In this document: piece by piece, positions 8,707-17,887 of the stretch
How positions within the stretch are numbered: the first letter of the stretch is position 1
Layout of the letters: every line of letters starts with the position of its first letter
NCBI RefSeq assembly: GCF_030733425.1
Contig: NZ_JASHIZ010000003.1
Location: 62,001-126,000, forward strand
DNA length: 64,000 nt
Origin: Roseovarius sp. MMSF_3350
Lineage (GTDB): Bacteria; Pseudomonadota; Alphaproteobacteria; Rhodobacterales; Rhodobacteraceae
Reading direction: 5' to 3'
The notes under the pieces: model-generated
What the model saw: the letters and a program-made list of their open reading frames with translations, nothing else
Told to the model about the DNA's origin: nothing
Databases searched by the model: none
Made by a program: the position numbers and the translations under genes

Positions 8707-10149
8707 TCAACGCAATGCCCCTGCAACGATCGGGCCGTTCATTTCCGTGTGCGATCCCTCCGCGCCCAGCGACAGGACGTGGTCCGCCGTCGCCCCGACC
8801 AGCGCCGCTTCGTGGCTGACCAGCATCAGGCCGCATCCTTCACGCTCGACGGTTTCGGTGAGAAGGCTGATCACTTGTCTCTGCGTGATCGGATCGAGGC
8901 GCGAGGTCGGCTCGTCGGCAAAGATGAACCTGGGCCGGACAAGCAGAAGGCGCAGCAGCGCGAGGCGCTGAAGCTCACCGCCGGAGACGGCGCCGGGCCT
9001 GCGGTTCAGCAATACCGGCGCAAGGCCGAGGCGCGGCATCAGAGCATTGATCCGATCTTGCGTCTGACCGTGACGGCGGGCCACATCGGCCAGCGTGCGC
9101 CCCAGCGTCCGGTGCCGCGGAAAGGCCGCGACCGGATCCTGGTAGAGCTTCTGAAAGGCGGTCGGCGGAAGGCCCGCGGCCCGTTCCACCCGCCCTGCGA
9201 CAGGCCGCACAAGACCCAGAACGACATCGCCCAGCGTGGACTTGCCACAACCCGAGGGCCCAGTGACCCCAAGAATGCGTCCTTCGCAGAGATCGAAGGA
9301 AATCTCCGAGAATAGCCGGTTGCCGCCGCGCTCTGCCGCAAGGCCGGTGGCGGTCAGCACGGCGGCGCCGGCAGGCGGCTTGCGCCGGGCGGTCCAGGTC
9401 TCGGGATCTGCGGCGATCAATTCGCGGCTGTAATCCTTGGCAGGGGCGGCCATGACGGACCGCGTCACGCCAGCCTCCACCACCTTCCCGTCGCGCAGGA
9501 TGACGATCCGCCCGCCGATCCGCCGCGCCAGTGCAAGGTCGTGGGTGATGACCAACAGCCCCCCGCCCTGCGCCAGTTCCGCCAGCAGCAGGTCGGCCAC
9601 CTCGTCACGGCGCGCGGCGTCCAGCCCCTTGGTCGGCTCGTCGGCGATGACGATTCGCGCACCGCCCGCCCGCGCTGCAGCGATGGCCACGCGCTGCGCC
9701 ATGCCGCCCGACAGCTCGTGCGGATACCGGTCCTCGGCACCGCCGAGGCCCAGCCGCGCGAGATCATTCTGCGCCTGCGCGCGCGCCTCGGCAGCGCCCA
9801 GCCCGCGCACCAACCGGTGCGCCTCGCTCACCTGCGCCCGGGCCCGCATCAGCGGGTCGAGCGACAGCCACGGCTCCTGCGCCAGGACCGCCATCTCGCG
9901 CCCCCAGAGCGGGCGGAATCCCGCGGGCCGCGCGGCGTCAAGCAAACGCTCACCCAGAACCACGCGCCCTTTCGACGAGAGATCCTTGGGCAATGTGCCC
10001 ATGATGGCCTGTGCCAGCAAGCTCTTGCCCGATCCGGTCTCGCCCAGCACGACCAGCGGCTCGCCGGGGTCTAGATGCAGGGACACCGGGTGCAGGATCG
10101 GGGTGTCGCCTTCGGAGACGGTGATGTTCTCGGCACGCAACAGGGTCAT
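8707..10149 (-). CDS. Fused double ATPase of a peptide/nickel-type ABC importer
   Basis: A 480-residue protein joining two complete ABC ATPase domains, equivalent to DppD plus DppF or NikD plus NikE in one chain. The first domain has Walker A GETGSGKS, signature LSGGMAQR and Walker B IVIADEPTKGLD. The second has GPSGCGKST, VSGGELQR and FIFADEPTSRLD. It energises the two permeases encoded immediately upstream; its start overlaps the stop of the second permease by 4 bp. It is the last gene of a seven-gene operon headed by a COG0523 GTPase, which favours a metal or metal-chelate substrate over a peptide, but the substrate is inferred. Confidence 0.92.
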   Translation of the reverse strand: MTLLRAENITVSEGDTPILHPVSLHLDPGEPLVVLGETGSGKSLLAQAIMGTLPKDLSSKGRVVLGERLLDAARPAGFRPLWGREMAVLAQEPWLSLDPLMRARAQVSEAHRLVRGLGAAEARAQAQNDLARLGLGGAEDRYPHELSGGMAQRVAIAAARAGGARIVIADEPTKGLDAARRDEVADLLLAELAQGGGLLVITHDLALARRIGGRIVILRDGKVVEAGVTRSVMAAPAKDYSRELIAADPETWTARRKPPAGAAVLTATGLAAERGGNRLFSEISFDLCEGRILGVTGPSGCGKSTLGDVVLGLVRPVAGRVERAAGLPPTAFQKLYQDPVAAFPRHRTLGRTLADVARRHGQTQDRINALMPRLGLAPVLLNRRPGAVSGGELQRLALLRLLLVRPRFIFADEPTSRLDPITQRQVISLLTETVEREGCGLMLVSHEAALVGATADHVLSLGAEGSHTEMNGPIVAGALR

Positions 10150-10958
10150 GTCTCACGGCTCCCGGCCAATAGTGTCAGTCCAAGCAGCAGCACGAAGGTC
10201 GCCACCACCGGCGACAGCAGCGCCAGCGGCGCCTCGCGCCAATAGGGAAGAAGTTCGACCATCATTAGGCCCAGTTCCGGCGTCGGGGCGCGCATTCCCA
10301 CATGCACGAAGCCCAGCGCCGCGATGGCCATGATCGCCGTTGCCGTCCCAAAGGCGGCGGCGGTCAGCATCATCGGCGCGATTTCGGGCCAGATATGCGT
10401 GCGGAAGACATAGACCGGGCCGAAGCCCAGCAGGCGCGACGCCTCGACGGCGGGCGAGGCCAGCGTGTCGCGCGTGGCGGCCCGCGTCAGGCGAAAGAAC
10501 TCGACCCACAGGACCAGCGACAGCCCGGCCCAGAACCCCAGCGCCGTGCCCGGCACGATCGCCAGCACGATCAGCACCAAAAGCAGCCCCGGCAAGGCCA
10601 GAAGCGCATCGGCCAGGATCGTCAGGATCCGGTCGATCCAGCCGCCCCGTGCTGCCGCCAGCGTGCCCAGCACCAGTCCCGCGCCCCCTGCGGTCAGCAC
10701 CGCGGCGATGGCGATGACGGGCGACAGGCGCAGGGCATGGGCCAGCCGGTGAAAGATCGACCGGCCAAGGTGGTCATGGCCCAGCGGCGCGGTCGCGTCG
10801 GGCGCGCCCAGCGCCTGCATCAGCGACTGCGCATAAGGGTCGCCCGGCACGATCATCGGGCCGATCAGGGCAAAGGCGAGCACCGTCGCCACCAGTGTCG
10901 CGCCGGCAAGGCGCACGGCCTGTCCTGCGGGACGCGGGATCGCAACAGCATCGGTCAT
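10146..10958 (-). CDS. ABC importer permease, DppC/NikC family
   Basis: A 270-residue inner-membrane permease with an N-terminal hydrophobic segment, the loop IVPGDPYAQ and DATAPLGHDHLGRSIFHRL (typical of DppC/NikC N-termini), and about five further membrane spans. The cytoplasmic EAA-like loop includes EASRLLGFGPVYVFRTHIWP. The start at 10958 was chosen for an AAGGAGG ribosome site on the minus strand and because it overlaps the upstream permease stop in an ATGA joint. It pairs with that permease to form the channel. Confidence 0.92.
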   Translation of the reverse strand: MTDAVAIPRPAGQAVRLAGATLVATVLAFALIGPMIVPGDPYAQSLMQALGAPDATAPLGHDHLGRSIFHRLAHALRLSPVIAIAAVLTAGGAGLVLGTLAAARGGWIDRILTILADALLALPGLLLVLIVLAIVPGTALGFWAGLSLVLWVEFFRLTRAATRDTLASPAVEASRLLGFGPVYVFRTHIWPEIAPMMLTAAAFGTATAIMAIAALGFVHVGMRAPTPELGLMMVELLPYWREAPLALLSPVVATFVLLLGLTLLAGSRET

Positions 10959-11884
10959 GCGGCCCTCCTTGGATCGATCCGTTGCGTGACAAGGTCGATG
11001 ACCGCGTTGATCACGACGAAGCTGAGGCCCAGAACCAACGCCGTGCCCTGCACCATCGGCACGTCCCGCGAAAAGATCGCATGCACCAGGGCGTGGCCGA
11101 TCCCGGGCCAGCCGAACACCGCCTCGACCACCACGACACCCTCGACCAGCGTCACGAATTGCAGGCCGAGATAGGTCAGCAGCGGCACCGACACGTTGCG
11201 CAGCCCGTGGCGCATCAGGGTCTGTCGCCGGCTGAGGCCTTTCCACTGGGCGAAGGCGTAATAGGGCATGGCACCCACCCTTGCCATCGCGTCCCGTGCG
11301 ATGCGCGCGTTCACGGCGGCAAGGCCCAGCGCCAGCGCCAGCGCGGGCAGGATGAAGTGGCGTGCTTCACCATGGCCCGCTGCGGGCAGCAGTTTCAACT
11401 GGACCGAAAGGACCAGGATCAGGATCAGCGCCATCAGGAATTGCGGCACCGCCTTCAGCCCCGTCGAGACGATCAGCAGGGCGCGGTCCAGCACGCCGCC
11501 CGGGCGCAGGCCCGCCAGTATGCCCAGCGGCGGGCCGATCAGAAGCGACAGCAAAACCGCCACCGCCGCCAGCGCGAGGCTGGCCCCCAACTGGTGGCCG
11601 ATTTCGGCGATGACGGGATTGCCGGTCACCAGCGAGGTGCCGAAATCCAGCCGCGCGAGATCGCCCAGCCAGTTCAGGAAGGCGGGCAGCGCAGGGCCGC
11701 CCAGCCCCAGTTCTTCGCGCACCGCGTCGGCGGCGGCGGTGTTGACGTTGTCGTATCCATAGCGCCCGGCGGCGATGCGATAGGCCGCATCTCCCGGGAG
11801 GCTGCGCATCATGGCGAATGTGGCGGCCCCGATCAGGACCGCCACCATCACCGCCTGGATGCCGCGTGTGATCAGTGTCTTCAT
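10955..11884 (-). CDS. ABC importer permease, DppB/NikB family
   Basis: A 309-residue permease with six predicted membrane spans. It opens with a signal-anchor helix and the family segment SLPGDAAYRIAAGRYG, and contains the QWKGLSRRQTLMRHGLRN loop that contacts the ATPase and the FGWPGIGHALVHAI motif near the C-terminus. The start at 11884 overlaps the stop of the binding protein by 4 bp; longer in-frame starts would lie inside that gene. It works with the neighbouring DppC-like permease and double ATPase. Confidence 0.93.
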   Translation of the reverse strand: MKTLITRGIQAVMVAVLIGAATFAMMRSLPGDAAYRIAAGRYGYDNVNTAAADAVREELGLGGPALPAFLNWLGDLARLDFGTSLVTGNPVIAEIGHQLGASLALAAVAVLLSLLIGPPLGILAGLRPGGVLDRALLIVSTGLKAVPQFLMALILILVLSVQLKLLPAAGHGEARHFILPALALALGLAAVNARIARDAMARVGAMPYYAFAQWKGLSRRQTLMRHGLRNVSVPLLTYLGLQFVTLVEGVVVVEAVFGWPGIGHALVHAIFSRDVPMVQGTALVLGLSFVVINAVIDLVTQRIDPRRAA

Positions 11885-13380
11885 TGTGCCAGCTTCAGGT
11901 CCTGCAACCCAAAAGTCCGCTCCCACGGGTCGATGACGGTGCCCTCGACACCCTCTGCGACGGCCAGCGTCTGGCGGTACCACGCGATCGGAATGATGGG
12001 CAGCTCGGCCTGCAGGATCTCGGCGATCCGTGCACGCGCATCCGCGCCACCGTCACCGCGCCCGACACTTCGGGCCAGCTCCGCGATCTCGTCGTTCTGC
12101 CATCCCATGGCGCCCCAGTCGCCGGTCGGCGCGTAATCTGACAGCACCGTGCCCACCGGGTTGGGGATCAGGCCGAAGTTCCGCGCGATCAGCCCAAGGT
12201 CGAGCGAGCCGTCGGCGTGACCCGAACTGATTTCGCTGGAATTGGTTGTGTTGATGCTCAGTTCCACGCCGATGGCCCGGAATTGCTGCTCCAGCACCGA
12301 GGCGACCAGCGGCAGTTCGGGCCGGTCGGGATAGGTGGTGAGCGTCAGCGCAAACCGTTCGCCGTCACGCGTCAGGATGCCGTCGCCGCCCGCTTCCCAT
12401 CCCAGGTCGGCCAGCATCGCCTTGGCCGCTTCGGGATCATGGGCCAGCGGGTCGAGCGTCTCGTCATGCCATTCTCCCACCGCAGGCGGGAACAACTGCG
12501 TGGCGCCTTCGGGGTAGCGCAGAACGGCCTTCGCGATGCCCTCGCGATCGATGGCCAGTGACAGGGCCTGCCGCGCCTCGGGCTCGGTCAGGAAAGGATG
12601 CCCGGCGTTAACCTTTAACAGCAAGGTGCGCGGGATGGCGACGGAATGGACGGTCGCCGCCTCGGTCGCATCCAGCCGCGCGACCGAGGCCGGGTCCAGC
12701 CCGAAAACGAAATCGGCCTCGCCGGACTCGGCCATCAGCGCGCGGGTTTCGACCCGGCTGACAGCGGCATAGCTGACATTGGGCACGTTGGGCGCGGGGC
12801 CCCAGTATTCGGCAAAGGTCTCGGCCTTAAGGCTGAGCGGCGGCGCAAGTTCGGTCACCTTGTAGGGGCCCGTGCCGATGATCTCGACGCCCGCGCCATC
12901 CGGGCCGTAGGCGTCCGGCGCCAGGATCTGCGCGCTGTAATGCGCAAGGTAGGCCGGAAGCGCTGCAAAGGGCTCCGACAACGTGAACATCACGACACCG
13001 TCGCCTGCTTGGATCGCCTCGACCGGCGCATCCGATAGCGGGCCGGGCTTGCCCTGTGCGATGGTCAGCGCGTTGGCCGCGGCCTCCGGCGTCATCTCGG
13101 TACCGTCGTGGAACATCACGCCCTCCCGCAGAGCGAAGGTCCAGGTCAGCCCGTCGTCGGATGTGCTCCAGTCGGTGGCCAGCCCGGGCGTCAACTGACC
13201 CTCTGGGTCGGCATTTGTCAGCGTCTCGGTGACACCCATGCGGGTGAAGATATAGCCCGAGGTCGAGGGTTCCGGCGACTGGATCTCGAATTGGGCGACG
13301 ACATCGAGCGTGTCGTCGGCCAGCGCGGGTGACGTCGCGGCGAGCAGTGCCGCAACGATCAGGGACAGGGTGCGTTTCAT
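11881..13380 (-). CDS. Periplasmic binding protein, peptide/nickel (SBP_bac_5) family
   Basis: A 499-residue exported binding protein with a signal peptide (MKRTLSLIVAALLAATSPALA). Features of the family are GLATDWSTSDDGLTWTFALR near residue 75, the VMFHDGTEMTPEAAANAL segment, EIIGTGPYKV, and a C-terminal lobe with AWYRQTLAV. Proteins of this family carry oligopeptides, heme, opines, nickel or metal-opine complexes. The link here to a COG0523 GTPase and to Zur-like boxes suggests a metal complex. Start at 13380 follows AAAGGA. It lies 22 bp after the DUF6525 gene. Confidence 0.92.
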   Translation of the reverse strand: MKRTLSLIVAALLAATSPALADDTLDVVAQFEIQSPEPSTSGYIFTRMGVTETLTNADPEGQLTPGLATDWSTSDDGLTWTFALREGVMFHDGTEMTPEAAANALTIAQGKPGPLSDAPVEAIQAGDGVVMFTLSEPFAALPAYLAHYSAQILAPDAYGPDGAGVEIIGTGPYKVTELAPPLSLKAETFAEYWGPAPNVPNVSYAAVSRVETRALMAESGEADFVFGLDPASVARLDATEAATVHSVAIPRTLLLKVNAGHPFLTEPEARQALSLAIDREGIAKAVLRYPEGATQLFPPAVGEWHDETLDPLAHDPEAAKAMLADLGWEAGGDGILTRDGERFALTLTTYPDRPELPLVASVLEQQFRAIGVELSINTTNSSEISSGHADGSLDLGLIARNFGLIPNPVGTVLSDYAPTGDWGAMGWQNDEIAELARSVGRGDGGADARARIAEILQAELPIIPIAWYRQTLAVAEGVEGTVIDPWERTFGLQDLKLAQ

Positions 13381-13402
13381 GGTCTTCGGTCCTTTGGTCT
13401 TG

Positions 13403-13666
13403 TCATGTCTTTGTGTTGCTGGCCGCACAGGTCAGCCTGTCGCGGGCCAGCGTCATCCGCTCGGCCCGGTCGAGCCGGGCAAGGATGGTGTCGGGCGCTT
13501 CACCTTCGGCCCGCGCCTTTTGCCAGATGCGGCGGCACGAGGCCGGCGACCACGCCAGCGCCGCCTGGTGCATCCAGTTGCGCAATGGCTGGGGCAGGGC
13601 ATCGAAATCACGCATCGGGTCGCTGCGCCGCCGGCGGCGCAGGCTGGTGGCGATGTTGCGGCTCAT
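13403..13666 (-). CDS. DUF6525-like small basic protein
   Basis: An 87-residue basic protein (N-terminal [18 protein letters not shown], then DALPQPLRNWMHQAALAWSP). I associate this pattern with the small DUF6525 group of Rhodobacteraceae, often next to DUF1826 and COG0523 genes; the assignment is from memory. There is no signal peptide or membrane segment. Tryptophans and arginines are clustered, and the two cysteines lie far apart. Its start overlaps the DUF1826 stop by 4 bp, so it belongs to the same operon. The function is unknown. Confidence 0.7.
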   Translation of the reverse strand: MSRNIATSLRRRRRSDPMRDFDALPQPLRNWMHQAALAWSPASCRRIWQKARAEGEAPDTILARLDRAERMTLARDRLTCAASNTKT

Positions 13667-14295
13667 GCCTCGGCGTCCGGATCGGTGACCGGGTCGAGCG
13701 CCAGCATCAGGCGGGTATCGCCCGTGCCCTCGATCGGCGGAGATCGGTGCAGCAGGTGCGGATCGGGTTGCGCCGGCCAGAGCGTGCCGCGCATGACGAA
13801 AGGCGATCCGGTCGGCACCGTATGGATGGTGGCCGGCACATCGTCGCGCGCCACACCGTATTGCGTGCCGGCGCCGCGATAGGTGCATACCAGCCGAGCC
13901 GTGACCCTGTCGATGTGGAACCGGCGACAGGCATTGGTGGCAATCGGGTCCAGCCGCAGCCGCAGCCACCGCGCACGTGTCATCTCGGCAAAGCTGGCGG
14001 CCAGTCCCGCGATATCGTCGATGAGGATCCGACGCTCGGGCGCGTCGGGCAGCCCCGCCTCGTCGCAGGCCAGGGTGACGGCCGAGGCAATCTCGCCGGG
14101 TCGCACGATGACGCGGGTCGCGGGCAATGTTTCGGGTGGTAGCGTCTCCAGCCAGTGCAGCACGGTTTCGGGCAGCCTGCGCCGGCAGATCACGCCACCG
14201 ACTCCCGGCAGCCTGATCGCGCCCATGTCCTCGGGGCCATTGACGCTCAGCACGCCCGTCCCGGCGCCTTTTGGAACAATCGGATGCAGGGTCAT
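13663..14295 (-). CDS. DUF1826 protein
   Basis: A 210-residue protein of the DUF1826 family. The C-terminal half has the recognisable core [24 protein letters not shown], then [21 protein letters not shown]. The arrangement of histidines and aspartate (FHID, HRSPP) and the double-stranded core could suit a cupin-like metal site, but this is a guess. The family commonly travels with COG0523 GTPases. It overlaps the GTPase stop by 4 bp upstream and the DUF6525 start by 4 bp downstream. Start set at 14295; upstream in-frame sequence lies inside the GTPase gene. Confidence 0.82.
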   Translation of the reverse strand: MTLHPIVPKGAGTGVLSVNGPEDMGAIRLPGVGGVICRRRLPETVLHWLETLPPETLPATRVIVRPGEIASAVTLACDEAGLPDAPERRILIDDIAGLAASFAEMTRARWLRLRLDPIATNACRRFHIDRVTARLVCTYRGAGTQYGVARDDVPATIHTVPTGSPFVMRGTLWPAQPDPHLLHRSPPIEGTGDTRLMLALDPVTDPDAEA

Positions 14296-15503
14296 GACGC
14301 CCTCCGCCACGCGGGGAACGGATCGGGCAGATCGGGCAGGCTGTCCGGTCCCGGCGCCACCGTCGCGGGCACCAGCGCCGCGTCCAGCCGCGCCTTCAGC
14401 GCCGGCCAGTCGATACCTGCCCCGATGAACACGATCTCCTGCCGGCGGTCGCCCCACGGCTCCTGCCAGTGCGCCCTCAGGTACTCCTGCGCGCCGGCGT
14501 GGTCGGGATGCCGCTCCTTGGGCACCGTGGCCCACCATTGGCCCAGCGGCGTGACCGAAGACAGCGCCCCGGCCAGCGAATATTCCGCCACCCAGTCGGG
14601 CCGCGTGGCGATCCAGAAATGTCCCTTGGCCCGGATGACGCCCGGCAGGTCGCCGTTCAGCACCGCCATGATCTTTTCCGGCTCGAACGGCTGCCGCGCG
14701 CGATAGACGAAGGAGGCGACCCCGTATTCCTCGGTTTCCGGAACATGGTCCGCAAAGCCGTAAAGCTCCTTGGCCCACATAGGGTGCTCATGCGCCTTTT
14801 CGAAATCAAAGAGGCCTGTATCCAGGATCTCGGCCGCCGCGACATCGGAGTGATCTGTCTCGATGATCCTAGCGTCCGCGTTCAGGCTGCGGATGATCTT
14901 GCGCGCGGCATCGGTGCGCTCGGGCCCGGCATCGCTGACCTTGTTCAGGATCACCACATCGGCGAACTCGATCTGGTCGGTCAGCAGGTGAACCAGCGTG
15001 CGCTCGTCCTCCTCCCCCATCGTCTCGCCGCGGTCGCTCAGAAAGTCGTGGCTGGCATAGTCCTTCAGCAGGTTCACCGCGTCGACAACCGTCACCATCG
15101 TATCGAGACGCGACACGTCCGACAGGCTCTCGCCCGCTTCATCGCGAAACTCGAAGGTGGCGGCGACGGGCAAAGGCTCTGAAATGCCGGTGGATTCGAT
15201 CAGCAGGTAGTCAAAGCGCTGTTCGCCGGCCAGCTTGCGCACCTCCTTCAGCAGATCATCACGCAGGGTGCAGCAGATACAGCCGTTGGACATTTCGACC
15301 AGCGTCTCGTCGGTGCGCGAAAGCGCGCTGTCGGCCCGCACGAGGTCGGCGTCGATGTTCACCTCGGACATGTCGTTGACGATCACGGCGACGCGCCGCC
15401 CTTCGCGATTGTTCAGGACGCGGTTCAGCAATGTCGTCTTGCCGGCGCCGAGAAACCCGGAAAGAACGGTGACAGGAAGGCGGGGTTGCAAGGCTGTGTT
15501 CAT
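14292..15503 (-). CDS. COG0523 (CobW/ZigA-like) metal-chaperone GTPase
   Basis: A 403-residue G3E GTPase. It has Walker [10 protein letters not shown] at residues 16-24, the metal-binding CxCC motif NGCICC (C75, C77, C78), a switch region [11 protein letters not shown], and guanine recognition NKVSD. A C-terminal CobW domain follows, ending with the WP-containing [15 protein letters not shown]0523 proteins of the Zur-regulated class deliver or allocate zinc under scarcity; others serve cobalt or nickel enzymes. Operon position first, with Zur-like boxes upstream, supports the zinc-starvation class. Start at ATG 15503; a longer frame upstream would add an unconserved leader. Confidence 0.9.
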   Translation of the reverse strand: MNTALQPRLPVTVLSGFLGAGKTTLLNRVLNNREGRRVAVIVNDMSEVNIDADLVRADSALSRTDETLVEMSNGCICCTLRDDLLKEVRKLAGEQRFDYLLIESTGISEPLPVAATFEFRDEAGESLSDVSRLDTMVTVVDAVNLLKDYASHDFLSDRGETMGEEDERTLVHLLTDQIEFADVVILNKVSDAGPERTDAARKIIRSLNADARIIETDHSDVAAAEILDTGLFDFEKAHEHPMWAKELYGFADHVPETEEYGVASFVYRARQPFEPEKIMAVLNGDLPGVIRAKGHFWIATRPDWVAEYSLAGALSSVTPLGQWWATVPKERHPDHAGAQEYLRAHWQEPWGDRRQEIVFIGAGIDWPALKARLDAALVPATVAPGPDSLPDLPDPFPAWRRAS

Positions 15504-16040
15504 ATAAGCACCAGTTGACGAGTGGACGAGGTGAACGGTTTGGGATTGGGGTGTCGGCACCCGACGTGCAACGGCCTCGCCGAAAGCCTCGCCCCCGGCA
15601 ACCCGGGCCGCGTCCCTGCCTTACGTGCGATCTCGGAGCAGTCTCTTTCCGAGGGGTCTTCAGAACGTCTCATTTTTCAGTCCGGGCCAGTCCGCAATAT
15701 CGAACCTTAGCAGCACAGTTTATGCTACCTTATAACATCACAGTGTTATCTTATATCATTTTGGAAAACGCAAGTAACAGAATGCTTGGTCGGACCGATT
15801 TCGCTCGTGACCTGGTTTTCCGTTCAGACTCGAAAACGGTCATCCGGCAAGCCTGCAGCGACCGGACGCCGCATCCGGATACGGAACGTCTGACGCAGCA
15901 CGGCGGCCAGCGCATCCATCGGAACCTGCCCGTCGCGCCGGGGCCACATCCAGAACACGCGCCTTCCTGTTGGGCATGCGACCGGCGGGACCCACCGAAC
16001 ATGCAACAATCTTGCTCGGGTTCGTTTGTCCCGAACTCGA
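15504..16040. other. Gene-free stretch upstream of the COG0523 operon
   Basis: This interval of 537 bp separates the end of the phosphodiesterase gene from the COG0523 start. It contains an A+T-rich promoter-like part around 15715-15775 with two Zur-like boxes, and then a G+C-rich stretch of about 200 bp before the COG0523 start codon. No convincing gene was found in it. Short minus-strand frames near 15824-16090 run on from the end of the phosphodiesterase gene and match nothing known to me. Confidence 0.6.
15722..15760 (-). promoter_or_regulatory. Two tandem Zur-like operator boxes
   Basis: On the plus strand ATGCTACCTTATAACAT (15722-15738) and GTGTTATCTTATATCAT (15743-15759) each match the Zur consensus ATGTTATA-N-TATAACAT at about 13 of 16 defined positions, with centres 22 bp apart (two helical turns). 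They lie 219-256 bp upstream of the COG0523 start. Zur represses COG0523 paralogues and zinc importers in many proteobacteria, so the match fits the operon content. The match was scored by eye. Confidence 0.55.
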
Positions 16041-16856
16041 TCAGTCCTGAAACGGCCATGGGCCGGGGAACAGGCCAGTCGGGATGACATCGGAGGCCAG
16101 TCCCGGGACGGGCCGGTCGAGCCAGCGATGGACCATGACGGCGCCCGGTTCCAGCATCAGGCGAGGGTCGGCTACCGACCGGTGATCGGTCAGCACCGCG
16201 TGGCAGGTCGCCGGCGCGATCTGGCAGGTCACGCGTCCGATCTGGGTGGTCATCGCCCGGTGGACATGGCCGGATATCATGCGGACCGGGCCAGGATGGG
16301 CCTCCAGCCGCGCCATCATCGCCGCGCCGTTGCGCAGATTGTCCGCGTCCATCGCGGGAATGCCCGCGTGCATGAAGGGGTGGTGCGTGGCCACGACGGC
16401 CGACTGGTCGCCGATGGCGGAAAGCGCGGTGTCGAGAAATTCCATGCCCTCGTCGCAAAGCGCACCGTGATGAGCGCCTTCCAGAAGCGTGTCGAGACCG
16501 ATCACCGAGAAGGGGCCGAAATCCCGCACCCACTGAACGGGGCCTTTGCGGGGCATCCAGAACGCATCCGCCAACGCCTCGCGCATCGGCGCGCGCTGAT
16601 CGTGGTTGCCGGGGACGGCATGCCAGGGCAAGGCGAGGCCTTCCATGATCGAGAGGAAATGCGCGTATTCCTCGGGCGTGCCGTGATCGGTCAGGTCGCC
16701 GGTGATGATGGCACAGTCGATCCCGCTCCAGAGCGGCAGCTTGGCGTTGATCGTTTCCACCGCGCGGCGCAGTGCATCGGCCGTGTCCGATCGTCCATAG
16801 GCCAGCCTGCCGGGGGTGACGATATGGGTGTCGGTAATCTGAACAAAGCCGGGCAT
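16041..16856 (-). CDS. GpdQ/CpdA-like metallophosphoesterase
   Basis: A 271-residue cytoplasmic phosphoesterase with the binuclear metal motifs QITDTH (D and H ligands near residue 8), ITGDLTDHG, PGNHDQ, VATHHPF and SGHVHRA. The motif spacing and the GRLAYGRSDT loop match the glycerophosphodiesterase/cyclic-nucleotide phosphodiesterase branch (GpdQ, CpdA). It is the last gene of the ABC importer operon, sharing one base with the ATPase stop (TGATG), so it may hydrolyse the imported compound, for example a phosphodiester. That role is an inference. Confidence 0.85.
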   Translation of the reverse strand: MPGFVQITDTHIVTPGRLAYGRSDTADALRRAVETINAKLPLWSGIDCAIITGDLTDHGTPEEYAHFLSIMEGLALPWHAVPGNHDQRAPMREALADAFWMPRKGPVQWVRDFGPFSVIGLDTLLEGAHHGALCDEGMEFLDTALSAIGDQSAVVATHHPFMHAGIPAMDADNLRNGAAMMARLEAHPGPVRMISGHVHRAMTTQIGRVTCQIAPATCHAVLTDHRSVADPRLMLEPGAVMVHRWLDRPVPGLASDVIPTGLFPGPWPFQD

Positions 16857-17887
16857 CACGCGGCCGTATCCAGCGGGAGAACCAACAACGCCTCCGGCGG
16901 AATGGAGATACGCACCTTGTCCCCCGGCTTCGGTGCGCTGAAACCCGCGTGCAGCATGAACAGAGGCCCGGTCATCGCGCCGGACAGGGCGATCCGATAA
17001 TGCGTGCCAAGAAAGGTCACCGTCTCGACCCGGGCCGCGATCGGGCCTTGCGGGTCGATCCGGATATCCTCGGCCCGGACCAGGACCTGCTGGCCGTCGC
17101 TCGCCCTGGGCAGGCCCAGCATGCCGCCCTGCAGATGCAGGGTTTCGCGCTCGATGTGCCCCTCCAGCGGCATCGCATCGCCGACGAACCGGGCCACGAA
17201 GCCGGTGGCGGGGTTGCGGTAGAGCGCTTCGGGCGTGCCGATCTGGGCAACCTCGCCCTGGCTCATCACGGCCACGCGGTCCGCAATCGCCATCGCCTCG
17301 TCCTGGTCGTGGGTCACGAAGATCGCCGTGATCCCGAACTCGCGCAGCAGCAGCGCCAGCTCGTCGCGCAACTGGCCCCGCAGCGCGGCGTCCAGCGCCG
17401 ACAACGGCTCGTCCAGCAGCAGCACCCGCGGACGCGGCGCCATCGCGCGGGCCAGTGCGACGCGCTGACGCTGGCCGCCGGACAAGGCGGTGATCGCGCG
17501 GTCGGCGTAAGGCTCCAGACGGCAAAGCTCGATAACCTCTTCCACCCGCGCGGCGATCTCGGCCCGTGGCAGCTTCTGCATCTTCAGCCCATAGCCGATG
17601 TTGCCGCGCACCGACATGTTGGGGAACAGCGCGTAGGATTGGAACACCATGCCGATCTTGCGGCGGTCGACCGATTGATGGGTCACATCCTCACCGTCGA
17701 AGACGATGGAGGCGCCGGGGTCCGGCGTCTCCAGCCCCGCGATGATGCGCAGCAGGGTGGACTTGCCGCAGCCGGAGGGCCCCAGCAGCGAGAGGATCTC
17801 GCCCTGCTCGATCTCCAGGTCGGTGGGCCTCAGCGCCCTTGTGCCGCAGGGAAAGGTCTTGGCGATATTGCCGAGTGTCAAAGTCAT
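16856..17887 (-). CDS. ABC importer ATPase, PotA/FbpC type
   Basis: A 343-residue ATPase with Walker A GPSGCGKST, Q-loop YALFPNMSV, signature LSGGQRQRVALARAMA, Walker B VLLLDEP and the H-loop VTHDQDEAM. A C-terminal TOBE/OB domain follows from about residue 240. This type powers importers for iron, polyamines, phosphonates, glycerol-3-phosphate or sugars. Start at 17887, where it overlaps the permease stop by 4 bp. It partners with the two permeases and binding protein encoded just upstream. Confidence 0.93.
   Translation of the reverse strand: MTLTLGNIAKTFPCGTRALRPTDLEIEQGEILSLLGPSGCGKSTLLRIIAGLETPDPGASIVFDGEDVTHQSVDRRKIGMVFQSYALFPNMSVRGNIGYGLKMQKLPRAEIAARVEEVIELCRLEPYADRAITALSGGQRQRVALARAMAPRPRVLLLDEPLSALDAALRGQLRDELALLLREFGITAIFVTHDQDEAMAIADRVAVMSQGEVAQIGTPEALYRNPATGFVARFVGDAMPLEGHIERETLHLQGGMLGLPRASDGQQVLVRAEDIRIDPQGPIAARVETVTFLGTHYRIALSGAMTGPLFMLHAGFSAPKPGDKVRISIPPEALLVLPLDTAA

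Noticed and set aside
14469..15182. Plus-strand frame of 237 codons opposite COG0523
   Set aside because: It is a shadow of the GTPase, with no start signal or domain.
15824..16090. Minus-strand frame of 88 codons after the phosphodiesterase
   Set aside because: It overlaps the end of the phosphodiesterase gene, lacks a ribosome site and matches no family.
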